From Paramecium sonneborni (lineage: Eukaryota > Ciliophora > Oligohymenophorea > Peniculida > Parameciidae): a stretch of DNA of 64,000 nucleotides. Every line of letters begins with the position of its first letter. Within the stretch, counting starts at the first letter, position 1. This document shows, piece after piece, positions 34,307 to 47,274 of the stretch. The notes beneath the pieces are model-generated. The model was given only the letters and a program-made list of their open reading frames with translations. It was not told the DNA's origin and did no database searches. The position numbers were made by a program, and so were the translations under genes. The stretch is taken from the NCBI GenBank assembly GCA_905182985.1, contig CAJJDN010000100.1, forward strand, positions 280,399 to 344,398, read 5' to 3'.

Positions 34307-37053
34307 TCACCCTTATAAATACTATAGTAGCACCTCTAATTTAATTGGCATCATGATGTAGGTTCCTAACATATCCATTTCCCCATTTGAATTATATATC
34401 AATACAATAATTTTGAAGTTATTGTTAACACCAAGAATTTTTGTGATTAAACTATAAATAGTTGTAAATATAATTACTCTCTATAGTTGAAATTTGGTTT
34501 ATGGCAATTGATAATTATGTATTTATACAATTAACATGAATTGTTCAAACATTTTTTTTCCCTAAGAGTTAAATTAATGTATTTGAATGAGTCTTATTCA
34601 TTTATAAATGAAATATTATCTTAAGCATGTTGCTTAAGTACTATTTCAAAATCTTAATTTGAATTAATAATTAATTTTTGATTACATTGACAAGATCCAT
34701 TTTATTATTGAATGTTTTTCAATCTTCCCAATTCTTGAAGTTTCATCATACCAACTAATTTTGTTGATTTTTTGTTATTATTGACATTAATTGGTTTTGC
34801 AATTTTTTGAATTTATTACCTATTAATAAGTAATGATCTAAGTCCTTTATTAAATCTCTATAAATATTAAATTTGATCATCATCTCTTATATATCTCTCT
34901 AAAATTTCATCTTCATCTACATCTAAATCCATTTCATCTTAATGTACTTCTTCATCAATTATGAATTATGTATTGAATTCATCCAAAGCTAAATTTCTGA
35001 TTGAAAAAGATATACTCGTTCCACAATCTTATAAAGATTTAATTCTCAAACCTTTATTAGCAACTTATCCTGTTATTTTCTTACAATAAAATAAAGGACC
35101 CAATAATTTACTTAAATAATTAACTATTTATAAAGATCGAATTTAATTCTTATTAAATTTTTCTTCAATAATTTCCTAATTAATTCCTTTACCAGTATCT
35201 TCAATAGATATTTAGATAGAGTTTTATCTCTTATCATCTTCAATAATTATTTTTATAAATCCTTCTTTTGTATTATTTATGCTATTGCTTATAAGAATTT
35301 GAAGCATTTACATTAATCTTAATTGATCTGTTTTGAATTCTCCATTATTCACATTCAAATTATTTTTGAATAATAATTTAATATTAGGATTAATTTAATT
35401 CTAAAACTTAGTTTCTAATTAATTAATTAAATTATCAACATTTAATTAGTCCTCTTCTAAATATTGAGTTTTTGAATACTTGAGAGTATTTTTTATTTCA
35501 ATATTTAGTAATTTGAGAGGAATCTATAAATTTTATTAAGTAAATAACAATTATCTAAATTCTTAACATATATTTGGAAGATCTTCTTCTTCTTGATATT
35601 TCTAGTTTAAATTTATATCTTAATATATTTAAGTTACATCTTCTAGAATTAAGAATATTTAAAAACTCTCTCCTTTAGATACTTTAAGCAAAGTAAATTA
35701 GAAATATTTTGATTAATTTTTAGGTAGATTAAATTTAGATATTCCTTTATATTCTGTCTACTAATCATTAATTAAATTATTAAGTAATTATTCTAATACA
35801 CCATCTGGATTGTAATGTATTATTCTTTAATTCTCTTGAGGCTATCTTAAAATTCTTAATTATTATAGAGCTGGTCCATTCAATAGAGAATGTAACAGTT
35901 CTCCTTTTTCATTAGTTCCACAAGTTGATCCAAATTTAGCTAGTCTTTTTAATTATACCAAATTATCCTTTAATTATGGATTAGTTGAAAATAGTTAAAT
36001 TACTTCCATTTTTCTTAATTTTATTTCAGCAGAAACTAAATCTACTTTATTAGAATCATCTTCCATTTATAATTATTTTAATCCTACTCCTGAAATATGG
36101 AGTAATTCTTTTGTTTAATCAAAAATAATTATTGGAAATTAATTAGTAATAATTTCTAGAATCTATTATTGAGTCTACATTTAAACTTATGGGATCATAA
36201 ATTAAATCTCTTCTTTATTGTTTCTAAATTACATATTATTTTCAAATTAATATTAAGAGTAGTTTTTTAATTCAGCATCTATAATGTAAATAATCTCCAA
36301 ACATATATACGCTATTACTTTTACTATTTCCTATTATAGAGTCAATAATTACTTTCATGAATAATTCACTCTCTACTCTGAATACATAATAGATATATAG
36401 AAATATAACTATCCCTATTCTTAGCTTCCAATCATAAATAAATAATTAGATTATCTAATTAATTTATATAATAATTACCTTTTACCAAATTATTAATCCA
36501 AAAATTGCCCAAAAATAAGATTAGGAAAATTAGTTGAAATTTGAAATTCTTTCCTTTTTTAAAAATAAATAATTTATAAATACAATAATTAGTGTTCCTT
36601 CAGCAATGCTTAAACACATGAATATGTAGGATGTTATTTTACCAAACAATAAAGGGTTCTCTATTTTTTTAGGAATAACTTCACAAGCTTTGAGAATCAT
36701 ATACATTATCAAAGTCTATGCTGTTTGTAACAATAGAAATTAAATCAAAGCAGGTATTAGGGGTCCTTTAATATTTTATAATATTAAACAAATACCTTCT
36801 TGTATATTTTTAAAAAATAATAAAGTTAGTTAAAATGTACCAATAGCAAGACCTACAGGTAGTATTAATATTAGAGGAATAGTTTAACCACATGCTCCTT
36901 TAACATTACAATAGTCTTAATATTCTCTAGAAGATAGTAATGATATTTACTAGTTTGTTAGTCCTTTGACGAGAATATGATACTCATGGATTAACGATTA
37001 TAGAACAGTACGAGTTATTTATTATTGTTGAGGAAGGAAAGGTTTGTTTTCAT
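34307..37053 (-). CDS. membrane hybrid histidine kinase homologue with degenerate phospho-sites
   Basis: N-terminal region with about six hydrophobic spans (for example IPLILILPVGLAIGTF, TSYIFMCLSIAEGTLIIV), then a PAS-like region, a helical hairpin, an ATPase domain with N box (MQMLQILISNSIN) and G1 box (EDTGKGI), and a C-terminal receiver-like domain (IIINCHKPNFNYRDLI, FKIIVLIYNSNG, MMPIKLEVLLQYL). The expected phospho-accepting SHEFR-TPLN reads CQEFRQLL, so His is Gln; the second glycine box of the ATPase is not recognisable; the receiver lacks the usual Asp-rich pocket. Phosphorelay activity is therefore doubtful. The start is uncertain (ATG 37053 or an internal one) because the first introns could not be settled; C-terminal intron of 26 nt near 34430; TGA at 34307. 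Confidence 0.7.
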
Positions 37054-37132
37054 TTTTAAGAAATTCTTATTATTCTTACATTATTAATTAAATTATATAT
37101 AATAAGATTAACAAATATTTATTTAAATAATT

Positions 37133-38707
37133 TCAATTTTAATCAATAATGCTTACCAAAAGTTTTTTAAAATGTAAAGATAATTGATTGCCATTTTCAG
37201 GAGATAAATCTTTTCTTTAAGATTCTTTAACATAAATCTTTTCACTTTTTTTAAAAGGTTCTCTCTAACCAGCAATGTATTTTTATATATTTTATTCAAC
37301 TGAATCAAGTGAGAAGAATTAAGCTTATCTATGATTCACCTTTTATTAAAGTGATAATTTATAGATAGGATTTTCATGTATCTTATGATCAAATATATAT
37401 TTATCTTTATTTTTATCATATTTAGACATAATATCAAGAGCCCTTCTAGGTAATGATGTTTTTTTTAAATGTTCTTTTTATGTTTAATCAATATAATGAT
37501 ATTCAATAAAATATTCTGTATATTCATGTCCTAATAGAATTTCATTAATTAAAGGAATTACTTCACAAGTATTATATTTTAAAGTTGAATTAGAATCAAA
37601 TAATAAACCTGTTTTTATATTAATAAATGGGATATGTATATATCTGGCAATTTTATCATCAAATTCTTTACAAAATGGTTATGATCTTTCATATAATTAT
37701 ATAAATTCTCTAGATGTTATTCTATAATAAGAATCTTTTGGTTCAATTTCACATTTCACCCATTTATTATGAAAATGATTTGCTTTACTAATATCACCTT
37801 AATAAAAATAACAAAGTCCTAATTTATCATAACAATCTATTTCATAATCATCTAAATTCTCAGCCCATGCATAACTTAATGCCTTTAAGATAAATTTATG
37901 AGCTTTATCATATTATTTTAATCTATAAAAATATCTATTGTATAATTTTACTATTTAGCAATTGAAAATAATTAAATTAAGATTTTAATTTTAAGTTAAT
38001 GATTTCTACATAACTCTGATAATTTTAAGCAATCTTTAAATAAAAATGTAGCTTTATTTAATTGTAATATAGTGTTGCCATAATAGGCAATAAAGTATAA
38101 TAAATCACAGAATGTACCTAAAAGCTTTAAATAAAGATTAAATATTACATTTTATTCTTAGGAATATTGGAATGGATAATTTAAAAAGCTAATTAATTTT
38201 TCAAAGTCTTTCTTTTTAATGATATCACAAAATATAGCTGAATTGTCATCTAGGTACTTTTATAGGTTCTAATTTCTCCTTTATCTAATTGACTCCAACT
38301 TAGAGGGGTATTTAAACTTCCTAACATGTCTCAATTACCTTTGTAGTTTGATAAGAATGTACTGAGGGACTACCTTCAACGGATTTTTCAATAGAATCTT
38401 TCATTCTTTCTTTCTAATGTCGAATTGAATAAGTTTAGTGATTCAAGGCTTTATAATAGAAATCCCCAGAGTTGTTAGTTAATTCAATTCTTGATGTAAT
38501 AAAACCATTTGCCTCATTATTTAATGATAATATTCTAGAGCGTGGAATCATTTTGGATTGATTTAGAGACTCTGTGATTGATAATCTAGGAAGAATTTTT
38601 TTGAATTTATTTGAATCTTTGCCTGAATTTAGTATAATATTAACTAAATTTGACATCTTTGAACCAAATTTTGATTGGAACTTATCTGAAACAATATCCT
38701 CATTCAT
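37133..38707 (-). CDS. TPR-like repeat protein
   Basis: ATG at 38705-38707, TGA at 37133-37135. The N-terminal 150 residues are Ser/Lys-rich and disordered. The middle contains tetratricopeptide-like helices (KATFLFKDCLKLSELC, LKQYDKAHKFILKALSYA, CYDKLGLCYFYQGDISKANHFH), including the A-x-x-x-x-x-x-A and YxxGD signatures. The C-terminal 180 residues form a further conserved-looking region of no family I recognise. At least one intron lies near 37940-37990, not resolved precisely. TPR proteins are assembly scaffolds; no partner can be inferred. It ends 80 bp from the histidine-kinase-like gene on the same strand. Confidence 0.6.
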
Positions 38708-38958
38708 TTTTGATATTATAAATGTTAAAAATATTAATAAATTTTGAAGTATTTAATAAAATAACAATTGTTCTATTAGATTGATAATTATTTATCTATT
38801 AGAAAATTATAAATCCATACAATTCTATAAAATAAAGAAATGTATTATTATATTAAATATAATTGATATGATCAATGCTGATATAATATTGTCCATTTAA
38901 TTGAAAAAAAGATGAATTTTGTAATTAATAATTGTTCTAATAATCCATTTTTCTATTA

Positions 38959-39671
38959 ATGCAAAGTTATGATCCTATAGATGACTTAAAACCACCTATT
39001 TTGTAAAATTTTTAGAGTATGTATTCTAATTTGAGTGATTGTGATCGTTATAAACATTCTCCTTTAAGACATTCTCCAGTACTCTAAAAATGGTAAAAGA
39101 ATATTTTTATTTTAGGAATTCATTCATAGATCCAGAAGCAGTTCATGAAAAATCACCTATAGTTTAAGTAGAAACAAATAATATTCATGAAGAAATTTCA
39201 ATAGTTTAAACAAAATTACAAGAAGAAAAATAACAAAATAAATAAGATGAATTTTAACCCTGTAGTTGTTTAAAGACACATTGTTTAAAGATGTATTGTT
39301 CTTGTTTTCATAATGGGAGAAATTGTGGAAAATCATGTAAATGTGAAGATTGTAACAATACGGAAGAATTTAAAATGTAAAGAAATTAGGCTATGGATTA
39401 TGTAAAGAAAAAAGCACATAGAAATAAAAAAGTTCCAAAAGAAAAAATATTTGAGACCACTGAAATATGGGGGTGTAATTGTTTTAAAACTAGATGTATT
39501 AAAAAATATTGTGAATGTTTCATAAGAAGTAAAAAATGTACAGTTGAATGTAATTGTGATCATTGTGATAATGGAAAAGATGAAGATCTATTCAATGAAA
39601 TTAAAAAATAAAATGAAAAACCTAAAATACAAAAAAGAATAAGAAAAGAAAGATAAACTATATAATAATGA
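38959..39671 (+). CDS. CXC-domain (tesmin/TSO1/LIN54-type) DNA-binding protein
   Basis: After an acidic/Gln-rich N-terminus the protein has two cysteine-rich CXC repeats: CSCLKTHCLKMYCSCFHNG with following CGKSCKCEDC, and CNCFKTRCIKKYCECF with CTVECNCDHC, separated by a 40-residue linker containing a basic HRNKK block. Spacing and the YC-CF signature match the CRC domain of LIN54/tesmin, which binds TTYGAA-type promoter sites of cell-cycle genes through zinc-coordinated repeats. One 23-nt intron lies near 39090-39114. About 225 residues, much shorter than animal LIN54 but typical of small CRC proteins. Converges with the following gene, 94 bp apart. Confidence 0.9.
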
Positions 39672-39765
39672 ATTTGTTTATGTACTCTAATATATTCAAT
39701 ATATACTATCATATTATAAAAATCAAAAAAAAAATGAATTGTTATAGAATCATCAATTAATTTTT

Positions 39766-41520
39766 TCAACATTAGATTTATTTTAGTTTTAAAACTTCTT
39801 TTTCTTTTAATACTTTTTCAAAATCTTATTACATTCTACTTAAAACAACACTAAACATTTTAGCTTTTTAAGCCATTTCTATTTTATCTTTTTCTTCTTT
39901 TGTATTCTATTATCTTAAAATAGGTGGCATTGTTTATGCTAATTTCTTTTCACCTATTGTTAATATTTTATCTCTTACTAAAATAATAATATTATAATAG
40001 ATATACTATCAATATCTCTTTATTTTGCTATTATTGCCCTTGTTCTACTATTCTATGGATTCTAAATCATTATATCTAAATATGGTGATACTCCAAATAT
40101 TCTTTTATGCATAAATTTTGCATCATTACCTATCTTTTTTTATTTGCTACTCTCTAAAAATATAAATCTACAAAATAAATTATTCTAATCAAATAATCTA
40201 TCAGCAAAATAAAATATTTTATCCATTGCAATATTACCAGGTGTATTTATTTCTGTTCTTGGTTTCTCAAAAAATATTATATAATGGTTTTTGTACAAAT
40301 ATTCAGTTGCCATTTTTAATGATACCAATATCATTGGCATTACTAAATGCATCCATAATTTAGGAGAATAAAAGGATTAAAAGGATTCAATTATTTCCAT
40401 CATCTATATATACATTTACTTTTTTGTTAATGTTTATATTTATATCGGTAATGTTACACCAAACACCAACCAATATGATAAATGGATAAAAAGTCCAATT
40501 AATTTTACCATTTCACTTTTCTGTATTAATTAAAATACATTTTCAATTTATTATTTCTCAAATACTATATATCGTGTTTCTACATCATCATTCCCTTTTT
40601 CTTTATTTAATTATTATAATTATTATTTCTCTTAACTTTTTGAATTAGCTTTAATAGGGAAAATACTCTTTGGAAATAATTTATCTATTTATTTTAAAAC
40701 CTTTTCAATATCTTCTGGTTTCATATTTGGTGGTCTCTAAACATCTTTTAATAATGGTGCTGGAATTTCAATATGAATAAAAGGTAATTAAAATATCTTA
40801 CTTTCAAATACTAAAAATTTATCATGTTCTGAATGTGTCTCATCATTTTATTAAAATTCTAATCTATCCTAATTTACCATATTTTAATTTTGCTTTCTTT
40901 AAAATGTTTAATTAAAAGGAAATAAATATTTATGTTTAATCTGCTCTATATTAAAATCCAATTTAAATTTGATTTTCTTCTCTTCCTCTTTTTCTAACAA
41001 TTCCTTTTATTATTCAACTTCATTTTTTTATTATAATGCTAATTATTATTATGTTAATTATTAATCTTATTCTTATTCATTCTTCTTTATAGTTATTTTT
41101 TTAAGATCCTACTCTTTCTACACTTCATCTAACACATCCTTATCCTTTTATCCTTAAGGTATTTCAATGTTCTTTTTCTTTTATCTTACAACTATATTAA
41201 TTGTATCAGCATATAATCCAGATGCTACAATTATATTAAAATCTTACTATTCCATCCACCTGTTATTTCACATCTATTTAATGGATAGTTCTTTAAAATC
41301 ATCTATATATTCTTTTAATTAGCTTCTATTCCTAAACTCTCTAAATATTTTGTTGCATATTCTTATTCAATTATTTTTGTAAAATTTGCATTCTTTCCAA
41401 TCACTACTTCCTATTTATTAATCATCTATATCAATGTACATGTTATGTGTTTTTTAATTTTATTTAAAATATTCTTTCCTCAATACGTTACTTTACATTT
41501 TCTCTTTCTTATTTATTCAT
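39766..41520 (-). CDS. large hypothetical protein with Gln-rich linker
   Basis: ATG at 41518-41520, introns of 29 nt (near 41410), 23 nt (near 41255) and 29 nt (near 39998), TGA at 39766. The N-terminal 70 residues look folded (EVVIGKNANFTKIIEQEYA, EITGGWN), then a Gln/Lys/Glu-rich linker, then a long C-terminal domain rich in aromatic residues (MVKLIGLFIHLSYWLVFG, PKLWMHLVMPMILVSL, HKRIFGVSPYLDIMI). The hydrophobic helices are amphipathic rather than clear membrane spans. Conservation-like spacing suggests a real protein, possibly ciliary, but I do not recognise it. Confidence 0.6.
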
Positions 41521-41575
41521 TTTAATTAATAATATATTACAACTAAATTTATAGTTAATACTTTTTTTATAAAAT

Positions 41576-42043
41576 TCAAAAATCCTCTCCGAACATCTCA
41601 TATGTAAAATCCATAATCTTATCAAATTTATTTATGTTAATAGGCATCTCTGCATAACGCAATTTTATTGGAACATTATCCAAATATTTAAATTCACGAC
41701 ATGTCTTTTTTATTTACTTTATTAATTTACTCCTATATTAAATCTTATTAGAAGCCTTATTTCCATTGAAATTTAAATATACTAATGATGGTGGAAATTC
41801 TAAGTCCTCAAAATATTCAATTTGATTATGTTGTAAATTTAAATATTCTATTGAATTTGGTAAATTTTCAAGTGAAGATATATTATTATATGATAGATCC
41901 AATACTTTTAGGTTTGGAAAATCTAAAACATTTGGTATATTGTCTAAATTGCATTTTATTGCTGTAATATTTATAACTTCCTCTTTGTTCTCTATTGAAC
42001 TCAAAATTTTATCAACATTTGACTTAATAATGGTTAATTTCAT
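41576..42043 (-). CDS. leucine-rich-repeat protein
   Basis: An intronless frame of about 155 codons. Three or four LRR units of the SDS22-like type are visible: LKVLDLSYNNISSLENLP, IEYLNLQHNQIEYFEDLE and LVYLNFNGNKAS, preceded by an incomplete cap. The C-terminal 55 residues lack repeats and end TGA at 41576-41578. Such short LRR proteins act as protein-binding modules; no enzyme domain is present. It lies 55 bp from the gene above, same strand. Confidence 0.8.
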
Positions 42044-42084
42044 AAATAATATTATATTAATAATTAATTATTATAAATACCATT

Positions 42085-42513
42085 TCAAGTGTCTTCATTT
42101 GAATCTTCTTAGTTCATTTTTTAGTAAATTTAGAAAAATAATTTATCATCTGCATTTTTTTCCTGCTTTAAAGAGTTTTATTTTTCAATTACTAATTTAG
42201 GGACAGGCATTTCATTATCTGTTTAAAACTATTTTTTTGTTTTTTGATTAATTTTTTATATAATTTGTTTTTTCTTTGATTTTGGTTCACTTTACTTAGA
42301 TTGTTATTGTTATTTTTCTAATTATTTATTTTCCTCAATTTCAATAATATCATTCTCTTCAGAATTATTTGAATTTTATGATTATCTCTCTTATCCTCCT
42401 ACTTCTTATGGTTATTCTGTTGATTATTAATCTTCTCCGTTTTTTTTTAAAAATTAGTATCCAACTACTCCTGCAAATACTAATCCAATAGGTATTGATA
42501 TCCTCTTATCCAT
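42085..42513 (-). CDS. small N-terminally anchored acidic/Gln-rich protein
   Basis: ATG at 42511-42513 followed by a short basic patch and one hydrophobic helix (ISIPIGLVFAGVVGYQFL, residues 5-22), then about 115 polar residues rich in Glu, Gln and Lys with many TAA-coded Gln codons. No intron. TGA at 42085. The layout (MDKR then a single span) is that of a signal-anchor membrane protein with a disordered tail. Function unknown. Confidence 0.55.
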
Positions 42514-42690
42514 ACTTTATGTATAGTCATTTATTGTTTTAAGAATTTTCGAAATTTACAAATTTTGTACTAAACTTCTCATTTATAATAGCCAGAACTT
42601 ATATTTAATATATATATAATAAATATAATCTTAACTTATAACAATTTTATATGATTTTTATTAATTATAAATTTAACAAATATTGAAAAT

Positions 42691-44210
42691 TCATTCAGTA
42701 CAATTATCAGCGATTAAATGTTAACTATTTCTCTTACTAGATGGGGATATAATAACCTTCTATTATTCAGAATTTAAATCCATTTGAAATGTATAACAAT
42801 TTTAAGGAGGTGGAGGCTATTATGCATGTAATGATTATTAATTCGAAACATTATCTAGATCTTGATCTAAAGATTTATTATCAATTTCTATTTCTTTTTT
42901 TATTTCTTCTTTATTCTCTTTTATAATTTATTCATCAATTTCTACGGACATTGATTGATTTACTATTTAACCTAATTGAGAAACATTGCTATTTTTTGGG
43001 CAATGATGTTTATTTTTGTGAAAATTATCATTTTAATCTTCATCAGAACTTTCATTCATTTGAGGTTCAGAATCTTCAACAATTACTTAATTATAAATTT
43101 ATTTATCCTTTATTTCATCTAAATCTTTTGCTTAAGATTATTAGTTTTATTATTGTATACGATATTTTTTATCTTAATCATTTCCTGGAGTTGTTGGTTT
43201 TGACGTAAATAAACTAGGAATCTATGTGAATTAAGGTTAAGATGGAGATGATTATGGATTCTTTTTATCATCTTCCTATTTATTTGAAAAATAGTTCTAT
43301 TTGTTTGATTTAGAATCTGCAGTTTTTAAAGATAATTATGATTTTAAATCAAATCTTTTTGAAGTTGATAATAGTTATCCATATCCAGTTCCACTTTCAT
43401 TTTGATTTGATTTTTATTATGGATGTTATAATTATGCAATTTATTATTTTTTATCTTATTTTGATTTTATATGTTCATACGTTGTTATGTGTTTATAACT
43501 AAAAATATAAAATATAAGATAAACTTGAAATATAAATGCATAGACAATAAGTATATTAAGACTACTAAAACAGGAGGATCAATTGCTATACAAATATAAA
43601 CTAGTATTTATAAATCATATTCTTAGAATAATAAATTAATATCCAAAGCTAATTTAAATATTTTGAATGTCACTAAGGATATAACTAAAATAAAGAAGTA
43701 TGAATAGTTCTAATCTCCAACACAGTTATTAAGCCAAATACAATGATGGTCAAAAAGTGATACACACCTATTAGAAATTTTAATTTACTTATTACAACTC
43801 CAACAATGTTTAGTTTTATCTTAGACATGTGCTTAACAAACAAGACAATATGATTTAATATCTGTTTTAAATTCTTTACTTAAGCATTATAAATATTTTT
43901 ACCCTTATTATTTATATACTTATTCTTATTTGACAATAGGGTCTATTGGATCAATGAGTGTAGCTTTAAGACAACTAAAAATTATAGTAGTAACAATAAT
44001 AGTTAATATAATGAGCAAAAGTTCCTAAATAATAAAATAAAAAAATTACATGAATTCCAGGTTATTCATAAGAAAATGAAAACATGTAAGCAATAATAAT
44101 ATCAATCAGAGTATAAATCCAACTTACAGCTTGGTATGGATTAAGACCATTAATTAAGCCGTTTCTTCGAACAGATCTTTCTCTTCCTTTTTATATATCA
44201 ACGTTCATTA
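42691..44210 (-). CDS. DHHC-type protein S-acyltransferase (palmitoyltransferase)
   Basis: Two N-terminal spans, then the cysteine-rich zinc domain (CLVC, [32 protein letters not shown]) with an intact DHHC catalytic motif, two more spans and the TTYE motif (ITTYEHI) just after the last span, reached by splicing a 26-nt intron; another of 25 nt lies between spans 1 and 2. This is the standard DHHC enzyme, which transfers palmitate to protein cysteines at endomembranes. A long Gln/Ser/Asp-rich cytosolic tail of about 230 residues follows, with a PPPP run near the end, and stops at TGA 42691. Confidence 0.92.
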
Positions 44211-44258
44211 ATAATATATATATATTATTGTTGTTATATTGTATTTATGATGGATAAT

Positions 44259-45769
44259 TCATGGAGCAGGTAAATCTTTTAAGGGTAATTCTCCTACAGT
44301 TAAAGTCTTTTAATATTCTTCTTCTTCGTTTCTAAAATAAAAAAATGGGAACAAATAAATACCTCTTTAATCCAAAATATTATTTTGAAATCAATTAAGT
44401 ATGATTTGTAAGGAATGATGTTTTTAGTTTAGGATTCCAGAAAGCATCTTCTTTGTATAAATACATCAAATCTTGTTTATTTAAACATGATAACTCATAC
44501 ATTCCAAGATCCTAATAAAAATAATAATAATATATAGATACATTTTATCTCATATTTTAAACACCAGATTTAGTATAATATGGTAAGACTTCGAGATGAT
44601 GAGTTTCAAATACATCTTCTCTAACTACACCAAATGATCCCATTCTAGTAACAAATATTAATTCCTTATCTTTATTATATTGAACTCTTGTAACATAGTT
44701 TTTTCCAATATCATTCATAGACATATGATGGAAATACCATAAATATGCAGATGCAGCTGTAGCAGCTAAAACATTGATTCTCATATAATCCATATTATAT
44801 ATAGATTATAAATGATAAGGATAGAATGAAGCATCAATTTAATGATCAAACATTAGATTTGTTTTATATACAATGTTATATGGTAACACCCAACATATCC
44901 AAGCAAAACTGAATGTTCCAGTCCACCATACAAACTTTAACCATTCTTATAATCTTGTATTTTCATAGATAACTTCTCCTTCTTCAAAATTTAAAGTAGG
45001 ATCAGGATCACCTGATGGATGTTATACAAATGGTTAATCATTATAACTTGGATGATACATATCACTTTCTAATCTAAATAATCTTTAGAAAGGATTTGCC
45101 AAGAATTCTGGATGTCCTAATCTATCAGCTAAATATGGGAATCTTAAATGATAAGGTGTTTCAACATCATATTTCGATCCTTTATCTGGATGGAATTTTT
45201 TAGTCACAGGTCTAGATTCTAATTCTTTTTCATGTCTTTTTTCACTTTCAGTTCTTTCTACTGGAGCTATTGTTTAAGCTATCCATCTTTTCTCATTTCT
45301 AAACACATTTTCATATTCTAATTCTTCATTCTCTAGATTTCCTGTTTAAGCATATGGAATATCTATTGGAAAGTAATCTCTAAGACCACCAGTTATATTT
45401 CTAGTCACTCCAGCCTTTCCTTTTAAATATGGTCTATCCAAATTCTTTATTGCTTCATCCACTTATTTTTACATGGCAACATCTCTTTTAACTCCATCCA
45501 CCAGCATATTGTGAGTATCAATTGTTAATCTTTGTTTGTAATCTTGTCTTTATGCTGGAATATAATCTGGATGGGCAGGATCATAGTGAGTTATGTGATA
45601 TGGATACACTTTATATTCCAATTTGTTAGCCAATCTCTCTAAATGCTCTTACATCACATTTTTGCGTTCTATTTCATAATAAATTTTTACCTTTTCTTCT
45701 TTATATGGCATTCTTAATGACTTGACTAGCACTATATTTAGGAATATAGGATCTACAATATAAGAACAT
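44259..45769 (-). CDS. two-span membrane protein of ciliate type, possibly mitochondrial
   Basis: Introns of 25 nt near the start, 30 nt near 44520 and 31 nt near 44340 give about 475 residues. The long N-terminal part is rich in Arg, Tyr and Pro (HYDPAHPDYIPAQRQDY, DTHNMLVDGVKRDVA, NLDRPYLKGKAGVTRNITGG), followed by two spans (EWLKFVWWTGTFSFAWICWV and NVLAATAASAYLWYF) and a C-terminal region (YVTRVQYNKDKELIFVTRMG) that resembles the soluble part of small mitochondrial inner-membrane proteins. Many ciliate respiratory-complex subunits look like this, but I cannot assign it to one. TGA at 44259. Confidence 0.6.
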
Positions 45770-45834
45770 CCTAATTTAATTTATTTTTATATCTAAAATT
45801 TACAGGAGAAATTAAAGCAATAATTTATATTTAA

Positions 45835-47219
45835 ATGAATAGTAATAATCACAATGAATAACTTTGCCAATATGAGCAATAAAAACCAAGATATCAACAT
45901 TTCTATTTGGAACTTTATAAGAGCAAGATCTTATAAATTCATGGGCCAAAATTATAATAAAGTGATACCCTAAAATGTTAATAAAATAATGGTGAATAAT
46001 TAAGTAGTGCTGATGATCCAATTTATTTGGATATATAAGATGAGAAGGAATAAGAAATATAATTTGAATTGCTTCCAAGGTAACAATAAAGTTAAGAGAA
46101 AAACAAAGCATTCTAAAATTTTTTAAAGAAATATAGTATAATAAAAAGATTTGGAATAAGAAGATTAAGATAGAATGAATCATCAGATGAATTGGAATCA
46201 TAAGAAAAGAGCGATGAAATATCATAAAATTAAAAAGAGTATAAGGAATGTTAAATATGTTTGTCATAAAGAAAAATGAATTAATATTTACCCTGTAAAC
46301 ATGAATTTTGTAAATCTTGTGTAGGAACTCATTTAAAGGAGAATATAATAAGAGGGAATGTGATGATAATATAGTGTCCTTAATTATCATGTAGTGAACA
46401 ATTTTAAAAGCATTAGATAAAAGAATTAGTATCTCGTAGTTTATATGAGAAATACGAAAGATTTTATAGTCGTCAATAAATAAGTTAGAATAAAAATGTA
46501 AGATGGTGTCCTAGAGTGGTAAGATATATAAATATGATATGAGGATTGTGAATAGTATGTGATAGGTACAGGTAATGATTAATTGATATGTTCTTGTGGA
46601 TAATAAATATGTTTTAAATGTGGAAATGAATACCATTTGAATATATCATGTGAATAAGCAATGGATACACAGTATCTTAAAGTAAGAAAAGAATTATAAG
46701 TGAATAATTGTCCAAATTGTTAAGCTCCAATAGAGAAGAGAGGTGGTTGTAATCATATGACATGTTATAAATGTAAATATGAATTTTGTTGGATATGTCA
46801 TGGTAAATATTCATCAGCTCATTATGGTATATTTAATATCTTTGGATGTGCTAGTATATTTATAATATTTATTATTATTATTAGTTCCAGGAGGATAGGT
46901 ATCTAATATTAAACCATTAAATAATCCTATGTTAATTAGAATTATGATGATAATTCCTAAACTTATCCTTACCTTATTATTATCTATTGGATTACTTATA
47001 TTGCTTCCCTTTTTTATACTATACCTAATAATATCCGCTCCATATCAAATAGTCAAAAGAATATCCAATTTTAGAATAAATAATTGTTCAAAATGTTCTT
47101 AGATTGCATACTTCATATTATACTTATTTATCGGAAGTATTTTATCTCCAATCACTATCATTTGTGCAATACTAATAAGTCCTTTACTTTTGATTAATTA
47201 TATTATTGATAATTTATGA
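45835..47219 (+). CDS. RBR-type E3 ubiquitin ligase with two C-terminal membrane spans
   Basis: An acidic/Gln-rich N-terminus (about 110 residues) leads to RING1 ([17 protein letters not shown], then CPQLSC), an IBR ([21 protein letters not shown]) and RING2/Rcat ([31 protein letters not shown]). In RBR enzymes the Cys of GCNHM accepts ubiquitin from the E2 before passing it to the substrate; it is present. Two hydrophobic spans follow ([38 protein letters not shown]), as in the RNF19/RNF144 subgroup, placing it in a membrane. Introns: 25 nt near 46521 and 31 nt near 46855. A 190-codon minus-strand frame over its 5' half is a shadow. Confidence 0.92.
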
Positions 47220-47274
47220 TTATATAATTAATTCTATCTATATTTTATATCCTTTTTTTAATATAATATACTTA

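Noticed and set aside
41785..42200. Two short plus-strand frames
   Set aside because: Antisense of the LRR gene and the small membrane protein.
45812..46390. 192-codon minus-strand open frame
   Set aside because: It lies antisense to the 5' half of the RBR ligase, whose plus frame has unmistakable zinc motifs and introns.
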